Shown piece after piece: positions 1 through 5,127 of a stretch of 6,242 nt of DNA. The DNA lies in assembly GCA_030754315.1 (NCBI GenBank), contig JASMAO010000201.1, positions 1-6,242 on the forward strand, written 5' to 3'. Position 1 is the stretch's first letter; every line of letters starts with the position of its first letter. Under the pieces are notes generated by a model. It made no database searches, had not been told where the DNA came from, and saw only the letters and a program-made list of their open reading frames with translations. This stretch comes from SAR202 cluster bacterium (GTDB lineage: Bacteria; Chloroflexota; Dehalococcoidia; Lucifugimonadales; JASMAO01). Both the position numbers and the translations under genes were made by a program.

Positions 1-452
1 GCATTTTCAGTTTTTCTGGGTACGGTAGGGAGAACGTTGAGTTTTACACCGTCAAGGATGTTGATGAAGCTTTTTCTGAGCGTGTGAAGAGGCGAATTGA
101 TCGTATTTCGCCTCTTCACGCGACCAGGATGGGCCCCGCGATCCGACATGTTACTTCCAAGCTTGAAAAGCAGGATGCACGTACTAAATTACTGTTTCTT
201 ATCAGTGATGGAAGACCCCAGGACCGAGGTTATAGCAGGGAGGGAGTGGAGAAAGAATATGCGGTACATGATACTAAGAAGGCGCTGGATGAAGCGAAAG
301 AGAAACAAATCACGGCGTTCTGTTTGACGGTGGACAAGAACGGACACGATTACCTCAAGACCATGTGTGACGATATGGGATACGAAGTGCTTGACGACAT
401 ATACACGCTGCCTCAGCGCCTACTGTATCTGTATCGGCGTTTAACAATGTAG
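1..452 (+). CDS. NorD-like VWA-domain protein, C-terminal part (5' truncated)
   Basis: The reading frame is open from base 3 to the TAG at 450-452 and gives the last 149 residues of a protein that begins outside the window; the internal GTG at 84 is not a real start. Visible are a FSFSGYG strand, the MIDAS threonine in HATRMGPAIRH (codon 123-125), the MIDAS aspartate loop ISDGRPQD, and a tail with KALDEAKEKQI, LTVDKNGHDYL and LPQRLLYLYRRLT. This order (T loop, SDGxPxD, HDYL, a closing LPxRLxxLYxRLT) matches the C-terminal VWA domain of NorD/CobT-type proteins as I know them. Those proteins bind Mg2+ through MIDAS and work with MoxR/NorQ-type AAA+ ATPases to activate or insert metal into enzymes. 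The first MIDAS motif (DxSxS) and the N-terminal region lie upstream. The specific target, such as nitric oxide reductase, cannot be told from this fragment. Family placement is fairly sure; function is not. Confidence 0.8.
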   Translation, partial: IFSFSGYGRENVEFYTVKDVDEAFSERVKRRIDRISPLHATRMGPAIRHVTSKLEKQDARTKLLFLISDGRPQDRGYSREGVEKEYAVHDTKKALDEAKEKQITAFCLTVDKNGHDYLKTMCDDMGYEVLDDIYTLPQRLLYLYRRLTM

Positions 453-513
453 GGTTCCAATCTTTAGATTTTTTAAGGCGTTGTACTGGCGACTTGTGAG
501 TCACTTTTGAGTC

Positions 514-543
514 TTGGCGGAACGGTTGCTGTTCCTCTACATT
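514..543 (+). promoter_or_regulatory. Possible promoter with internal inverted repeat before the dehydrogenase operon
   Basis: TTGGCG (514-519) and TACATT (538-543) are separated by 18 bases and each matches the sigma70 consensus at four of six positions. Between them lies an inverted repeat, GGAAC (519-523) and GTTCC (531-535) with a 7-base centre, where a repressor could bind. Transcription would start near 550, leaving a very short leader before the Shine-Dalgarno sequence at 552-558. Both elements are weak, so this is a suggestion only. Confidence 0.25.
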
Positions 544-564
544 ATGAAACTAGGAGAGTTAAGT

Positions 565-1566
565 GTGAGTTCATTTAAAGTTGCCTTGGTTGCAATGGAT
601 GACGATGAGGTACCGGACTGTGTTTACAAAAGTTTTGCAGACGCTGGCATTGAGTTTGTTCAGGAAGAGTGTGTGACGGCGTCGGAGTTGTCCAGAGTAG
701 CTGCTGATGCGGATTTAGTTTGGATTTTCGGTGGGGGTTCGATCGTCTCTGCTGAGACGATCCCATTACTCAAAAATTGTGGTGCCATTATTCGCACAGG
801 AAGTGGCACGGACAACATACCGGTTGGTGAGGCTACGGCATTGGGTATTGTTGTGGCGAATACACCGGGCGCTCACGATGATGAGGTCTCGGATCATGCC
901 ATAGGGCTGATGTTCGCGTTAATTCGTAAGATCGCCTTGCACGATCGTAAACTCAGATCAGGTGTTTGGGAAATAGAAGGGCCGATGCCGAACCACCATG
1001 TTGTGGGACAAACCTTAGGCCTAGTCGGTTTTGGACATATTGCTCGTCTTGTTGCAAAGAAGATGAGAGGTTTTGAAATGACGATATTGTGCTCTGATCC
1101 GTTCGTATCTAGTGAAGAGATGTCAGCGAATGGGGTTGAATCCGCTACGTTAGACACAGTGATGTCTCGGTCGGATTTTGTATCCTTGCATTCTCCTTTG
1201 ACTTCCGATACTCACCACCTCATAGGCAAAAGGGAGTTAGACTTGATGAAGCCTGACGGGGTGCTGATCAACACATCAAGAGGTTCTGTTGTAGATGAAG
1301 CTGCACTGGTTCAGGTACTGATGGAAAAAAAGATAGCAGGTGTGGGCTTGGATGTCTTTGAGGAAGAACCTGCATCCCCTGATAATCCCCTACTCAAGTT
1401 AGATAACGTTGTCGTTACCCCTCATACGGCTGGCCAGTCCGATCTAAGCCACGAGAAGCAATGGCGTCTTTCTGTTGAGACGGCAATATCGTTTTCTAAA
1501 GGTCGATGGCCACGATCCTACGTTAATCGTGGAGTAAATCCTCGCTGGGAGTTGTCATATGGCTAA
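565..1566 (+). CDS. D-isomer-specific 2-hydroxyacid dehydrogenase (SerA/CtBP-like)
   Basis: A 333-residue NAD(P)-dependent dehydrogenase of the D-2-hydroxyacid family, which interconverts 2-hydroxy and 2-oxo acids in the cytoplasm. The split substrate-binding domain occupies roughly residues 1-90 and the end of the protein. The Rossmann domain carries LGLVGFGHIA (GxGxxA near residues 155-160). The catalytic triad is visible as Arg in NTSRGSVVDE (about 239), Glu in DVFEEEP (about 268) and His in TPHTAG (about 287). The length fits single-unit members; there is no ACT domain as in long SerA. I chose GTG at 565 because AGGAGAG (552-558) sits 6 bases before it. In-frame TTG 514 and ATG 544 would give 350 or 340 residues but have no good ribosome site and precede the conserved start of the fold. 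It is the first gene of an apparent four-gene operon and overlaps the next gene by 8 bases. The substrate (phosphoglycerate, glyoxylate, hydroxypyruvate or another) cannot be read from the sequence. Confidence 0.9.
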   Translation: MSSFKVALVAMDDDEVPDCVYKSFADAGIEFVQEECVTASELSRVAADADLVWIFGGGSIVSAETIPLLKNCGAIIRTGSGTDNIPVGEATALGIVVANTPGAHDDEVSDHAIGLMFALIRKIALHDRKLRSGVWEIEGPMPNHHVVGQTLGLVGFGHIARLVAKKMRGFEMTILCSDPFVSSEEMSANGVESATLDTVMSRSDFVSLHSPLTSDTHHLIGKRELDLMKPDGVLINTSRGSVVDEAALVQVLMEKKIAGVGLDVFEEEPASPDNPLLKLDNVVVTPHTAGQSDLSHEKQWRLSVETAISFSKGRWPRSYVNRGVNPRWELSYG

Positions 1567-1939
1567 TCTAGGTATCGAACGCGAGAAATTTCTTAAAGGG
1601 ATAGCCGAATTAGCTGAAAGTGTCTACTCTTTCCATGGCCGATTTGAGATAGGTTGTATAGACACTTCCAATTCTGATGTTGCGCTGGATATATTAAGGC
1701 AGAGATTGGCCTTGCTAGACGAAGAAGTCGGAGAGCATGCCCGCGAATTGAATCGAGGGAATGTGGATAAGGCTATTGATGAAGCTGTAGACATCGCCTA
1801 TATAGCGCTTGGTACTGTACTTAGGTTAGGGCTCGAAGGATATGATGCCTGTATTGAGGTGAGCCAAAAGAATGATGCGAAGATCGCCTCCACTCACGGT
1901 AAAAGAGGGGGGACTGGTAAGGTTGTGGCACGGGAGTAA
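1559..1939 (+). CDS. MazG/HisE-like nucleotide pyrophosphohydrolase
   Basis: A 126-residue all-alpha protein of the MazG/HisE/dUTPase-2 type, enzymes that cleave nucleoside triphosphates to monophosphate and pyrophosphate with Mg2+. The metal-binding signature is present: EEVGE (Glu55, Glu56, Glu59) followed on the next helix by EAVD (Glu75, Asp78), then KND (104-106) near the C-terminus, as in other small MazG-like proteins. It is a single-domain form, much shorter than the two-domain E. coli MazG. The ATG at 1559 lies inside the end of the dehydrogenase gene (8-base overlap) and has GGGAG at 1547-1551, 7 bases upstream, so translation is probably coupled. A gap of only 17 bases separates it from speH. 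Which nucleotide it acts on is unknown. HisE (phosphoribosyl-ATP pyrophosphohydrolase) is an alternative within the superfamily, but no histidine genes are nearby. Confidence 0.75.
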   Translation: MANLGIEREKFLKGIAELAESVYSFHGRFEIGCIDTSNSDVALDILRQRLALLDEEVGEHARELNRGNVDKAIDEAVDIAYIALGTVLRLGLEGYDACIEVSQKNDAKIASTHGKRGGTGKVVARE

Positions 1940-1956
1940 TTTAAAGGTGATGGAGG

Positions 1957-2388
1957 ATGGTCGTGCATCTAGTAGTTGATGGGTACGCAACGAATCGCGA
2001 AAGGCTGAGTGATGTTGATCTAGTTAGGAGGTTTCTTGACGAACATCCGGAAGCGATAGGTATGACCAAAATGATTCCTCCCCAGGTGTATACGTATTCA
2101 GGGGAGATGTCTGCTGACTGGGGAGTTTCAGGATTCGTGCTCATAGCTGAGAGCCATATCAGTGTTCATACGTTTCCCGATAGAGGCTACATAAACGTTG
2201 ATGTGTTTTCGTGTAGAGAATTTGATGCGGAGGCATCACGGCGTGAAATAGAGGCTACATTTGGGTTAGACGATGCCAAGATCTGGCTATTAGAACGTGG
2301 AATAGACTACTCAACTCCTCGTGAGGCACACGAAGGTATGGTAAATGAACGTGCCCAGTTGGCGGCCATGGGTGGTCAAGATGTTTGA
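1957..2388 (+). CDS. speH: S-adenosylmethionine decarboxylase proenzyme, bacterial class 1B
   Basis: A 143-residue proenzyme that makes decarboxylated S-adenosylmethionine, the aminopropyl donor for spermidine. The self-cleavage and active-site motif AESHISVHTFPD is at residues 64-75: cleavage between Glu65 and Ser66 turns Ser66 into the pyruvoyl cofactor. His71 and Cys86 (in VFSCREFD) correspond to the catalytic His68 and Cys83 of the Thermotoga maritima enzyme, each shifted by three. The core is normal, but the tail after residue 115 is slightly longer than in the roughly 130-residue T. maritima protein. Two starts are possible: ATG 1957, with AAAGGTGAT (1943-1951) 5 bases upstream, and GTG 1963, with GGAGG (1952-1956) 6 bases upstream; the product differs by two residues. 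It lies in an operon with, and overlaps, the agmatinase gene, which fits a polyamine role. Confidence 0.95.
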   Translation: MVVHLVVDGYATNRERLSDVDLVRRFLDEHPEAIGMTKMIPPQVYTYSGEMSADWGVSGFVLIAESHISVHTFPDRGYINVDVFSCREFDAEASRREIEATFGLDDAKIWLLERGIDYSTPREAHEGMVNERAQLAAMGGQDV

Positions 2389-3274
2389 AAATATGGCTGG
2401 GTTTGGGGGGGACGGACATAGGTCTTGGGACATGTTTCTTGACGGTACTACAACCCAGAATTCTTCTAATGCTGAAATAGTACTTATTCCTGTGCCATAT
2501 GACAGCACAACCTCGTACAAGACCGGTGCGAGAGATGGACCTAAGGCGATTATTGCGGCGTCCAAGCAGCTTGAGGACTATGATTTAGAGTTAAACCGTG
2601 ATGTTTCCAAGGTCGGAATTTACACTACGCCGGAGATCGAAGTAGATGCCAGTGGTCCGGAAGCTATGATAGAGCGCATAAAAGGGGTTGTAGATTCGGT
2701 TGGGAAGAAGCCGATTATTGGACTATTGGGGGGTGAGCACACCGTCACGATTGGAGCAATTTATGCTTTGCGGCAACGGTGTTCCGATCTGACTGTATTA
2801 TACCTAGACGCTCATGCAGATCTACGGGATGAGTATATGGGAACTAGGTGGGGTCACGCGTCTGTGGCCCGCCGGATAAACGAAGTATGTCCTGTAACCC
2901 TCGTCGGGGTGCGGAGCCTAAGTGTGGGGGAACGCCACTTTATTGAAGAAGCCGAGGTACCGACAATCTTCTGGCCGCCAGGTTCGGGAAACATCGATGA
3001 TGTATTGAACCATGTTCTGGATTCGCTATCGGGTAATGTTTACATCAGCATAGATTTAGATGTGTTTGACCCATCAATCATGGCTGCGGTTGGGACTCCC
3101 GAACCCGGAGGTATGACATGGGCTGATGTGACCGGCCTTGTCAGGGGTGTAGCGGAGCAACGGAGTGTATTAGGGTTTGACCTAGTGGAACTGAGTCCTT
3201 CAGAGGGTCCTGAAGCGTCTGCATTCACGGCGGCAAAGCTGGCTTATAAGATGATCGGATATGTTACAGCGTGA
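2381..3274 (+). CDS. speB: Agmatinase / ureohydrolase family enzyme
   Basis: A binuclear-manganese ureohydrolase of the arginase/agmatinase family, most likely splitting agmatine to putrescine and urea in the cytoplasm. Counted from ATG 2381 (297 residues), the metal ligands are His120 in GGEHTVT, Asp143, His145 and Asp147 in DAHADLRDEY, and Asp225 and Asp227 in SIDLDVFDPS. GHAS (158-161), GTPEPGG (238-244) and GFDLVELSP (266-274) favour agmatinase over arginase. The start at 2381 is chosen because it has GGTGG 5 bases upstream and overlaps the speH stop by 8 bases (ATGTTTGA). An in-frame ATG at 2345 would add 12 residues that look like out-of-frame speH, and ATG 2393 is also possible. Together with speH it points to spermidine synthesis. 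An alternative substrate, N1-aminopropylagmatine, used by the Thermus pathway, cannot be excluded. Confidence 0.92.
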   Translation: MFENMAGFGGDGHRSWDMFLDGTTTQNSSNAEIVLIPVPYDSTTSYKTGARDGPKAIIAASKQLEDYDLELNRDVSKVGIYTTPEIEVDASGPEAMIERIKGVVDSVGKKPIIGLLGGEHTVTIGAIYALRQRCSDLTVLYLDAHADLRDEYMGTRWGHASVARRINEVCPVTLVGVRSLSVGERHFIEEAEVPTIFWPPGSGNIDDVLNHVLDSLSGNVYISIDLDVFDPSIMAAVGTPEPGGMTWADVTGLVRGVAEQRSVLGFDLVELSPSEGPEASAFTAAKLAYKMIGYVTA

Positions 3275-3365
3275 CAGTATAATTTGTGTGAGTTGCTCTG
3301 ATTGATTAAGGATTTGGCTTCTGTGGTTTGCTATGTGGAAAGGTAGATTTCGATCTAAAATCGTC

Positions 3366-3395
3366 TTGACCTCCGGTGAGCCTGTGGAGTAGAAT
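3366..3395 (+). promoter_or_regulatory. Sigma70-type promoter for the tRNA-tuf operon
   Basis: TTGACC (3366-3371) and TAGAAT (3390-3395) are each one base from the TTGACA/TATAAT consensus and are spaced by 18 bases. An AT-rich patch (TCTAAAAT) just upstream could act as an UP element. Start of transcription is expected near 3401-3403, about 100 bases before tRNA-Thr(TGT). It is the best promoter in the window and sits where a stable-RNA/tuf promoter is expected. The hairpin that begins at the predicted start point complicates the reading. Confidence 0.6.
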
Positions 3396-3402
3396 CGGTG
3401 GC

Positions 3403-3441
3403 AGGCTAGTGTCGGCTGGTTGCCAGCTAGCCTAGTTTTTT
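3403..3441 (+). terminator. Rho-independent terminator or promoter-proximal attenuator
   Basis: AGGCTA (3403-3408) pairs with TAGCCT (3428-3433), and inside it GCTGG (3415-3419) pairs with CCAGC (3423-3427) around a TTG loop. That is 11 pairs with one 6-base bulge (3409-3414). AG and six T (3436-3441) follow. The shape is that of an intrinsic terminator. It may end transcripts of the speB operon about 150 bases after its stop, or act as an attenuator of RNA begun at the 3366-3395 promoter. The sequence alone does not decide. Confidence 0.65.
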
Positions 3442-3465
3442 GCCCATGGGTGATGGATCGGACAG

Positions 3466-3500
3466 GCGTCTAGGAAATGGTTTGGTAGGCCGCTTTTTTT
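3466..3500 (+). terminator. Weak hairpin with T7 directly before tRNA-Thr
   Basis: GCGTCTA (3466-3472) can pair with TAGGC-GC (3486-3493, C3491 bulged, one G-T pair) around a 13-base loop, followed by seven T at 3494-3500 that touch the first base of the tRNA. The large loop and bulge make it a poor terminator. The T tract could instead simply be a 5' leader removed by RNase P. Confidence 0.25.
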
Positions 3501-3573
3501 GCCCCAGTGGCGCAATGGTAGCGCACCCGATTTGTAATCGGGAGGTTAGTGGGTTCGAGTCCCCTCTGGGGCT
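3501..3573 (+). tRNA. tRNA-Thr(TGT)
   Basis: The acceptor stem GCCCCAG (3501-3507) pairs fully with CTGGGGC (3566-3572), with discriminator T3573. The D stem GCGC/GCGC (3510-3513, 3521-3524) encloses a 7-base loop. The anticodon stem CCCGA/TCGGG encloses TTTGTAA with anticodon TGT at 3533-3535, which reads ACA and other ACN codons. The T loop TTCGAGT is at 3554-3560. The T stem is odd: AGGGG/CCCCT pairing is only reached if T3550 is bulged out, otherwise there is a T-C mismatch and a 6-base variable loop. CCA is not encoded. It is the first of three tRNAs before tuf, in the position of thrU in the E. coli tufB operon. Confidence 0.92.
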
Positions 3574-3608
3574 TGTTAAAGCAAAACAGGCAGTTAGTCT
3601 CCGGAATC

Positions 3609-3637
3609 TTGGAGAGCGGAAAACGCTGTGCTACACT
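3609..3637 (+). promoter_or_regulatory. Possible internal promoter before tRNA-Tyr
   Basis: An extended -10, TGC-TACACT (TACACT at 3632-3637), lies 17 bases downstream of a poor -35, TTGGAG (3609-3614). Transcription would begin near 3644, about 11 bases before tRNA-Tyr, and could add transcripts of tRNA-Tyr, tRNA-Thr(GGT) and tuf. A small hairpin (AGCG, GAAAA, CGCT) lies in the spacer and is probably incidental. Confidence 0.4.
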
Positions 3638-3654
3638 AACAATTGGCATGATAT

Positions 3655-3742
3655 GGAGCGGTGGGTGAGTGGCTAATACCACCAGACTGTAAATCTGGCG
3701 CCCGGAAGGGCTACGTAGGTTCGAATCCTACCCGCTCCACCA
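3655..3742 (+). tRNA. tRNA-Tyr(GTA)
   Basis: A class II tRNA with a long variable arm. The acceptor GGAGCGG (3655-3661) pairs with CCGCTCC (3732-3738), with discriminator A3739 and an encoded CCA at 3740-3742. The D stem GGT/ACC is three pairs. The anticodon stem CCAGA/TCTGG encloses CTGTAAA with anticodon GTA at 3689-3691. The variable arm folds as GCCC-GGAA-GGGC (3700-3711). The T stem GTAGG/CCTAC encloses TTCGAAT. It is the only one of the three tRNAs here with a genomic CCA, and it stands where tyrU stands in E. coli. Confidence 0.97.
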
Positions 3743-3788
3743 CTGTACGGGTTCTCTAAAAATAAGATAGGTGAGCCCAATAAGTCAT

Positions 3789-3861
3789 GCCCACATAGCT
3801 CAGGAGGTAGAGCACGTTCTTGGTAAGAACGAGGTCAGCAGTTCGAGTCTGCTTGTGGGCT
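3789..3861 (+). tRNA. tRNA-Thr(GGT)
   Basis: A fully regular cloverleaf. Acceptor GCCCACA (3789-3795) pairs with TGTGGGC (3854-3860), discriminator T3861, no encoded CCA. The D stem is GCTC/GAGC. The anticodon stem CGTTC/GAACG encloses TTGGTAA with anticodon GGT at 3822-3824. The T stem AGCAG/CTGCT encloses TTCGAGT. The tuf start codon is only 19 bases downstream, so tRNA 3' processing must cut the tRNA-tuf transcript just ahead of the tuf ribosome site. It corresponds to thrT of the E. coli tufB operon. Confidence 0.97.
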
Positions 3862-3880
3862 TAGTAACGGAGGATATTCG

Positions 3881-5080
3881 ATGGCGAAAGAAAAGTTCGA
3901 TAGATCAAAGCCACATGTTAACGTAGGCACGATAGGCCATGTAGATCATGGAAAGACAACGTTAACGGCTGCAATAACGAAGGTGTTATCTTCTGCTGGA
4001 CTGGCTGATTTCACACCTTTTGATAGGATAGATAATGCCCCAGAGGAAAAAGAAAGGGGCGTCACTATTGCTATCCAGCATGTCGAATATCAGACGGACA
4101 CGAGGCACTATGCACACGTTGACTGTCCGGGGCACGCAGACTATATCAAGAACATGATTACCGGTGCTGCTCAGATGGACGGCGCGGTATTGGTCGTTAG
4201 TGCACCTGATGGTCCTATGCCGCAAACGAGAGAACATATCTTACTGGCTCGCCAGGTTGAAGTCCCAGCCATGGTAGTTGCACTGAACAAGGTGGATGCT
4301 ATGGAGGACGAAGAGCTTTTGGAATTGGTCGAGCTTGAACTCAGGGAACTACTGTCCAGTTATGGTTTCGATGGTGACAACGTTCCAATTATCAGAGTTA
4401 GTGCACTCAATGCGCTTGAGTCTGATGATCTAGGGCGCGATTCAGAGTGGGGGAAGGGAATCTGGGAATTGATGGACGCTGTAGACGAATTTATCCCGAT
4501 TCCAGAACGGCCCCGTGACCAACCTTTCCTAATGCCTGTTGAAGACGTTTTCGGTATTAAGGGCCGAGGCACTGTAGTGACCGGTCGTGTCGAAAGAGGT
4601 ATGGTCCATGTTGGAGATACCGTCGAAGTCGTAGGACTCGGAGAAACGCATGACCACGTGGTTACGGGTGTGGAGATGTTTCATAAAACCCTCGATGAGG
4701 GAGAGCCTGGCGATGCGGTTGGTATTTTGATGAGAGGGATAGACCGTGAGGATGTAGTGCGCGGGCAGGTGCTCGCAGCTCCCGGCAGTATTACCCCACA
4801 CAGGCTAGCTACAGCGCAGGTCTACGTTTTGGGTAAGGATGAAGGTGGCCGACATACTCCTTTCTTCACCGGATATAAGCCTCAGTTTTACATTAGGACT
4901 ACGGATGTTACAGGGGAGATCGAACTTCCAGAAGGTGTTGAAATGGTCATGCCTGGCGACAACACGGAAATGACTGTCAAGTTAGGCAACGCGGTGGCAA
5001 TGGACGAACAACTTCGATTTGCCATACGAGAGGGCGGCAGGACTGTTGGATCTGGCGTAATAACATCGGTGATCGAATAG
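3881..5080 (+). CDS. tuf: Translation elongation factor Tu
   Basis: A complete 399-residue EF-Tu, the GTPase that delivers aminoacyl-tRNA to the ribosomal A site. Domain 1 (about 1-205) has the P-loop GHVDHGKT (19-26), the switch I threonine in RGVTI (Thr62; most relatives have RGITI), DCPGH (81-85), NKVD (136-139) and SAL (174-176, preceded by Val where Gly is usual). Domain 2 includes GRGTVVTGRVERG (228-240) and domain 3 includes GGRHTPFF (322-329), LPEGVEMVMPGDN (349-361) and the closing REGGRTVGSGV. CGGAGGA at 3868-3874 lies just upstream of the ATG. It is probably cotranscribed with the upstream tRNAs and with rpmG-secE-nusG downstream. Switch and domain wording resembles Chloroflexota EF-Tu. 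A second tuf copy elsewhere in the genome is possible. Confidence 0.99.
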   Translation: MAKEKFDRSKPHVNVGTIGHVDHGKTTLTAAITKVLSSAGLADFTPFDRIDNAPEEKERGVTIAIQHVEYQTDTRHYAHVDCPGHADYIKNMITGAAQMDGAVLVVSAPDGPMPQTREHILLARQVEVPAMVVALNKVDAMEDEELLELVELELRELLSSYGFDGDNVPIIRVSALNALESDDLGRDSEWGKGIWELMDAVDEFIPIPERPRDQPFLMPVEDVFGIKGRGTVVTGRVERGMVHVGDTVEVVGLGETHDHVVTGVEMFHKTLDEGEPGDAVGILMRGIDREDVVRGQVLAAPGSITPHRLATAQVYVLGKDEGGRHTPFFTGYKPQFYIRTTDVTGEIELPEGVEMVMPGDNTEMTVKLGNAVAMDEQLRFAIREGGRTVGSGVITSVIE

Positions 5081-5112
5081 TCAATCAGGCTCCCTACAGA
5101 GAGGGCCAAGGG

Positions 5113-5127
5113 ATGAAGAAAATCTAG
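5113..5127 (+). other. Possible four-codon minicistron (MKKI) coupled to rpmG
   Basis: ATG AAG AAA ATC TAG runs from 5113 to 5127 and its TAG shares the G of the rpmG GTG start (TAGTG). GAGGG at 5101-5105 stands 7 bases before this ATG, ideal spacing, whereas rpmG itself has only AAGGGA 13 bases upstream. A ribosome finishing the minicistron could reinitiate at rpmG. So short an open frame may be chance. Confidence 0.25.

Larger units (their letters stand above)
3275..3500 (+). other. Regulatory intergenic stretch between speB and the tRNA genes
   Basis: These 226 bases hold no credible gene. In order they contain a TATAAT hexamer at 3278-3283 with no good -35 partner; TGCTCT at 3294-3299, a partial match to the start of an rrn boxA; a small UUCG-loop hairpin (TAGAT 3344-3348, ATCTA 3353-3357); the promoter at 3366-3395; the strong hairpin with T run at 3403-3441; and a weaker hairpin with T7 ending at 3500. 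The stretch must both end the polyamine operon and start the tRNA-tuf operon. Confidence 0.6.

Noticed and set aside
453..480. Possible terminator after the VWA gene (AATC 459-462, GATT 467-470, then T4)
   Set aside because: The stem has only four mostly A-T pairs, too weak to call a terminator.
514..564. Earlier starts (TTG 514, ATG 544) for the dehydrogenase
   Set aside because: No ribosome site at useful spacing; GTG 565 has AGGAGAG 6 bases upstream and begins just before the first conserved strand.
2345..2380. Earlier ATG for the agmatinase
   Set aside because: It would overlap speH by 44 bases and add 12 residues with no family resemblance; ATG 2381 has a nearby GGTGG. Not fully excluded.
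3440..3676. Open frame of 78 codons over the tRNA-Thr region
   Set aside because: It runs straight through tRNA-Thr(TGT) and into tRNA-Tyr, has no recognisable protein motif, and is explained by the RNA gene.
3743..3788. Remnant of a glycine tRNA between tRNA-Tyr and tRNA-Thr(GGT)
   Set aside because: The gap is 46 bases long and contains no anticodon arm or T-loop sequence.
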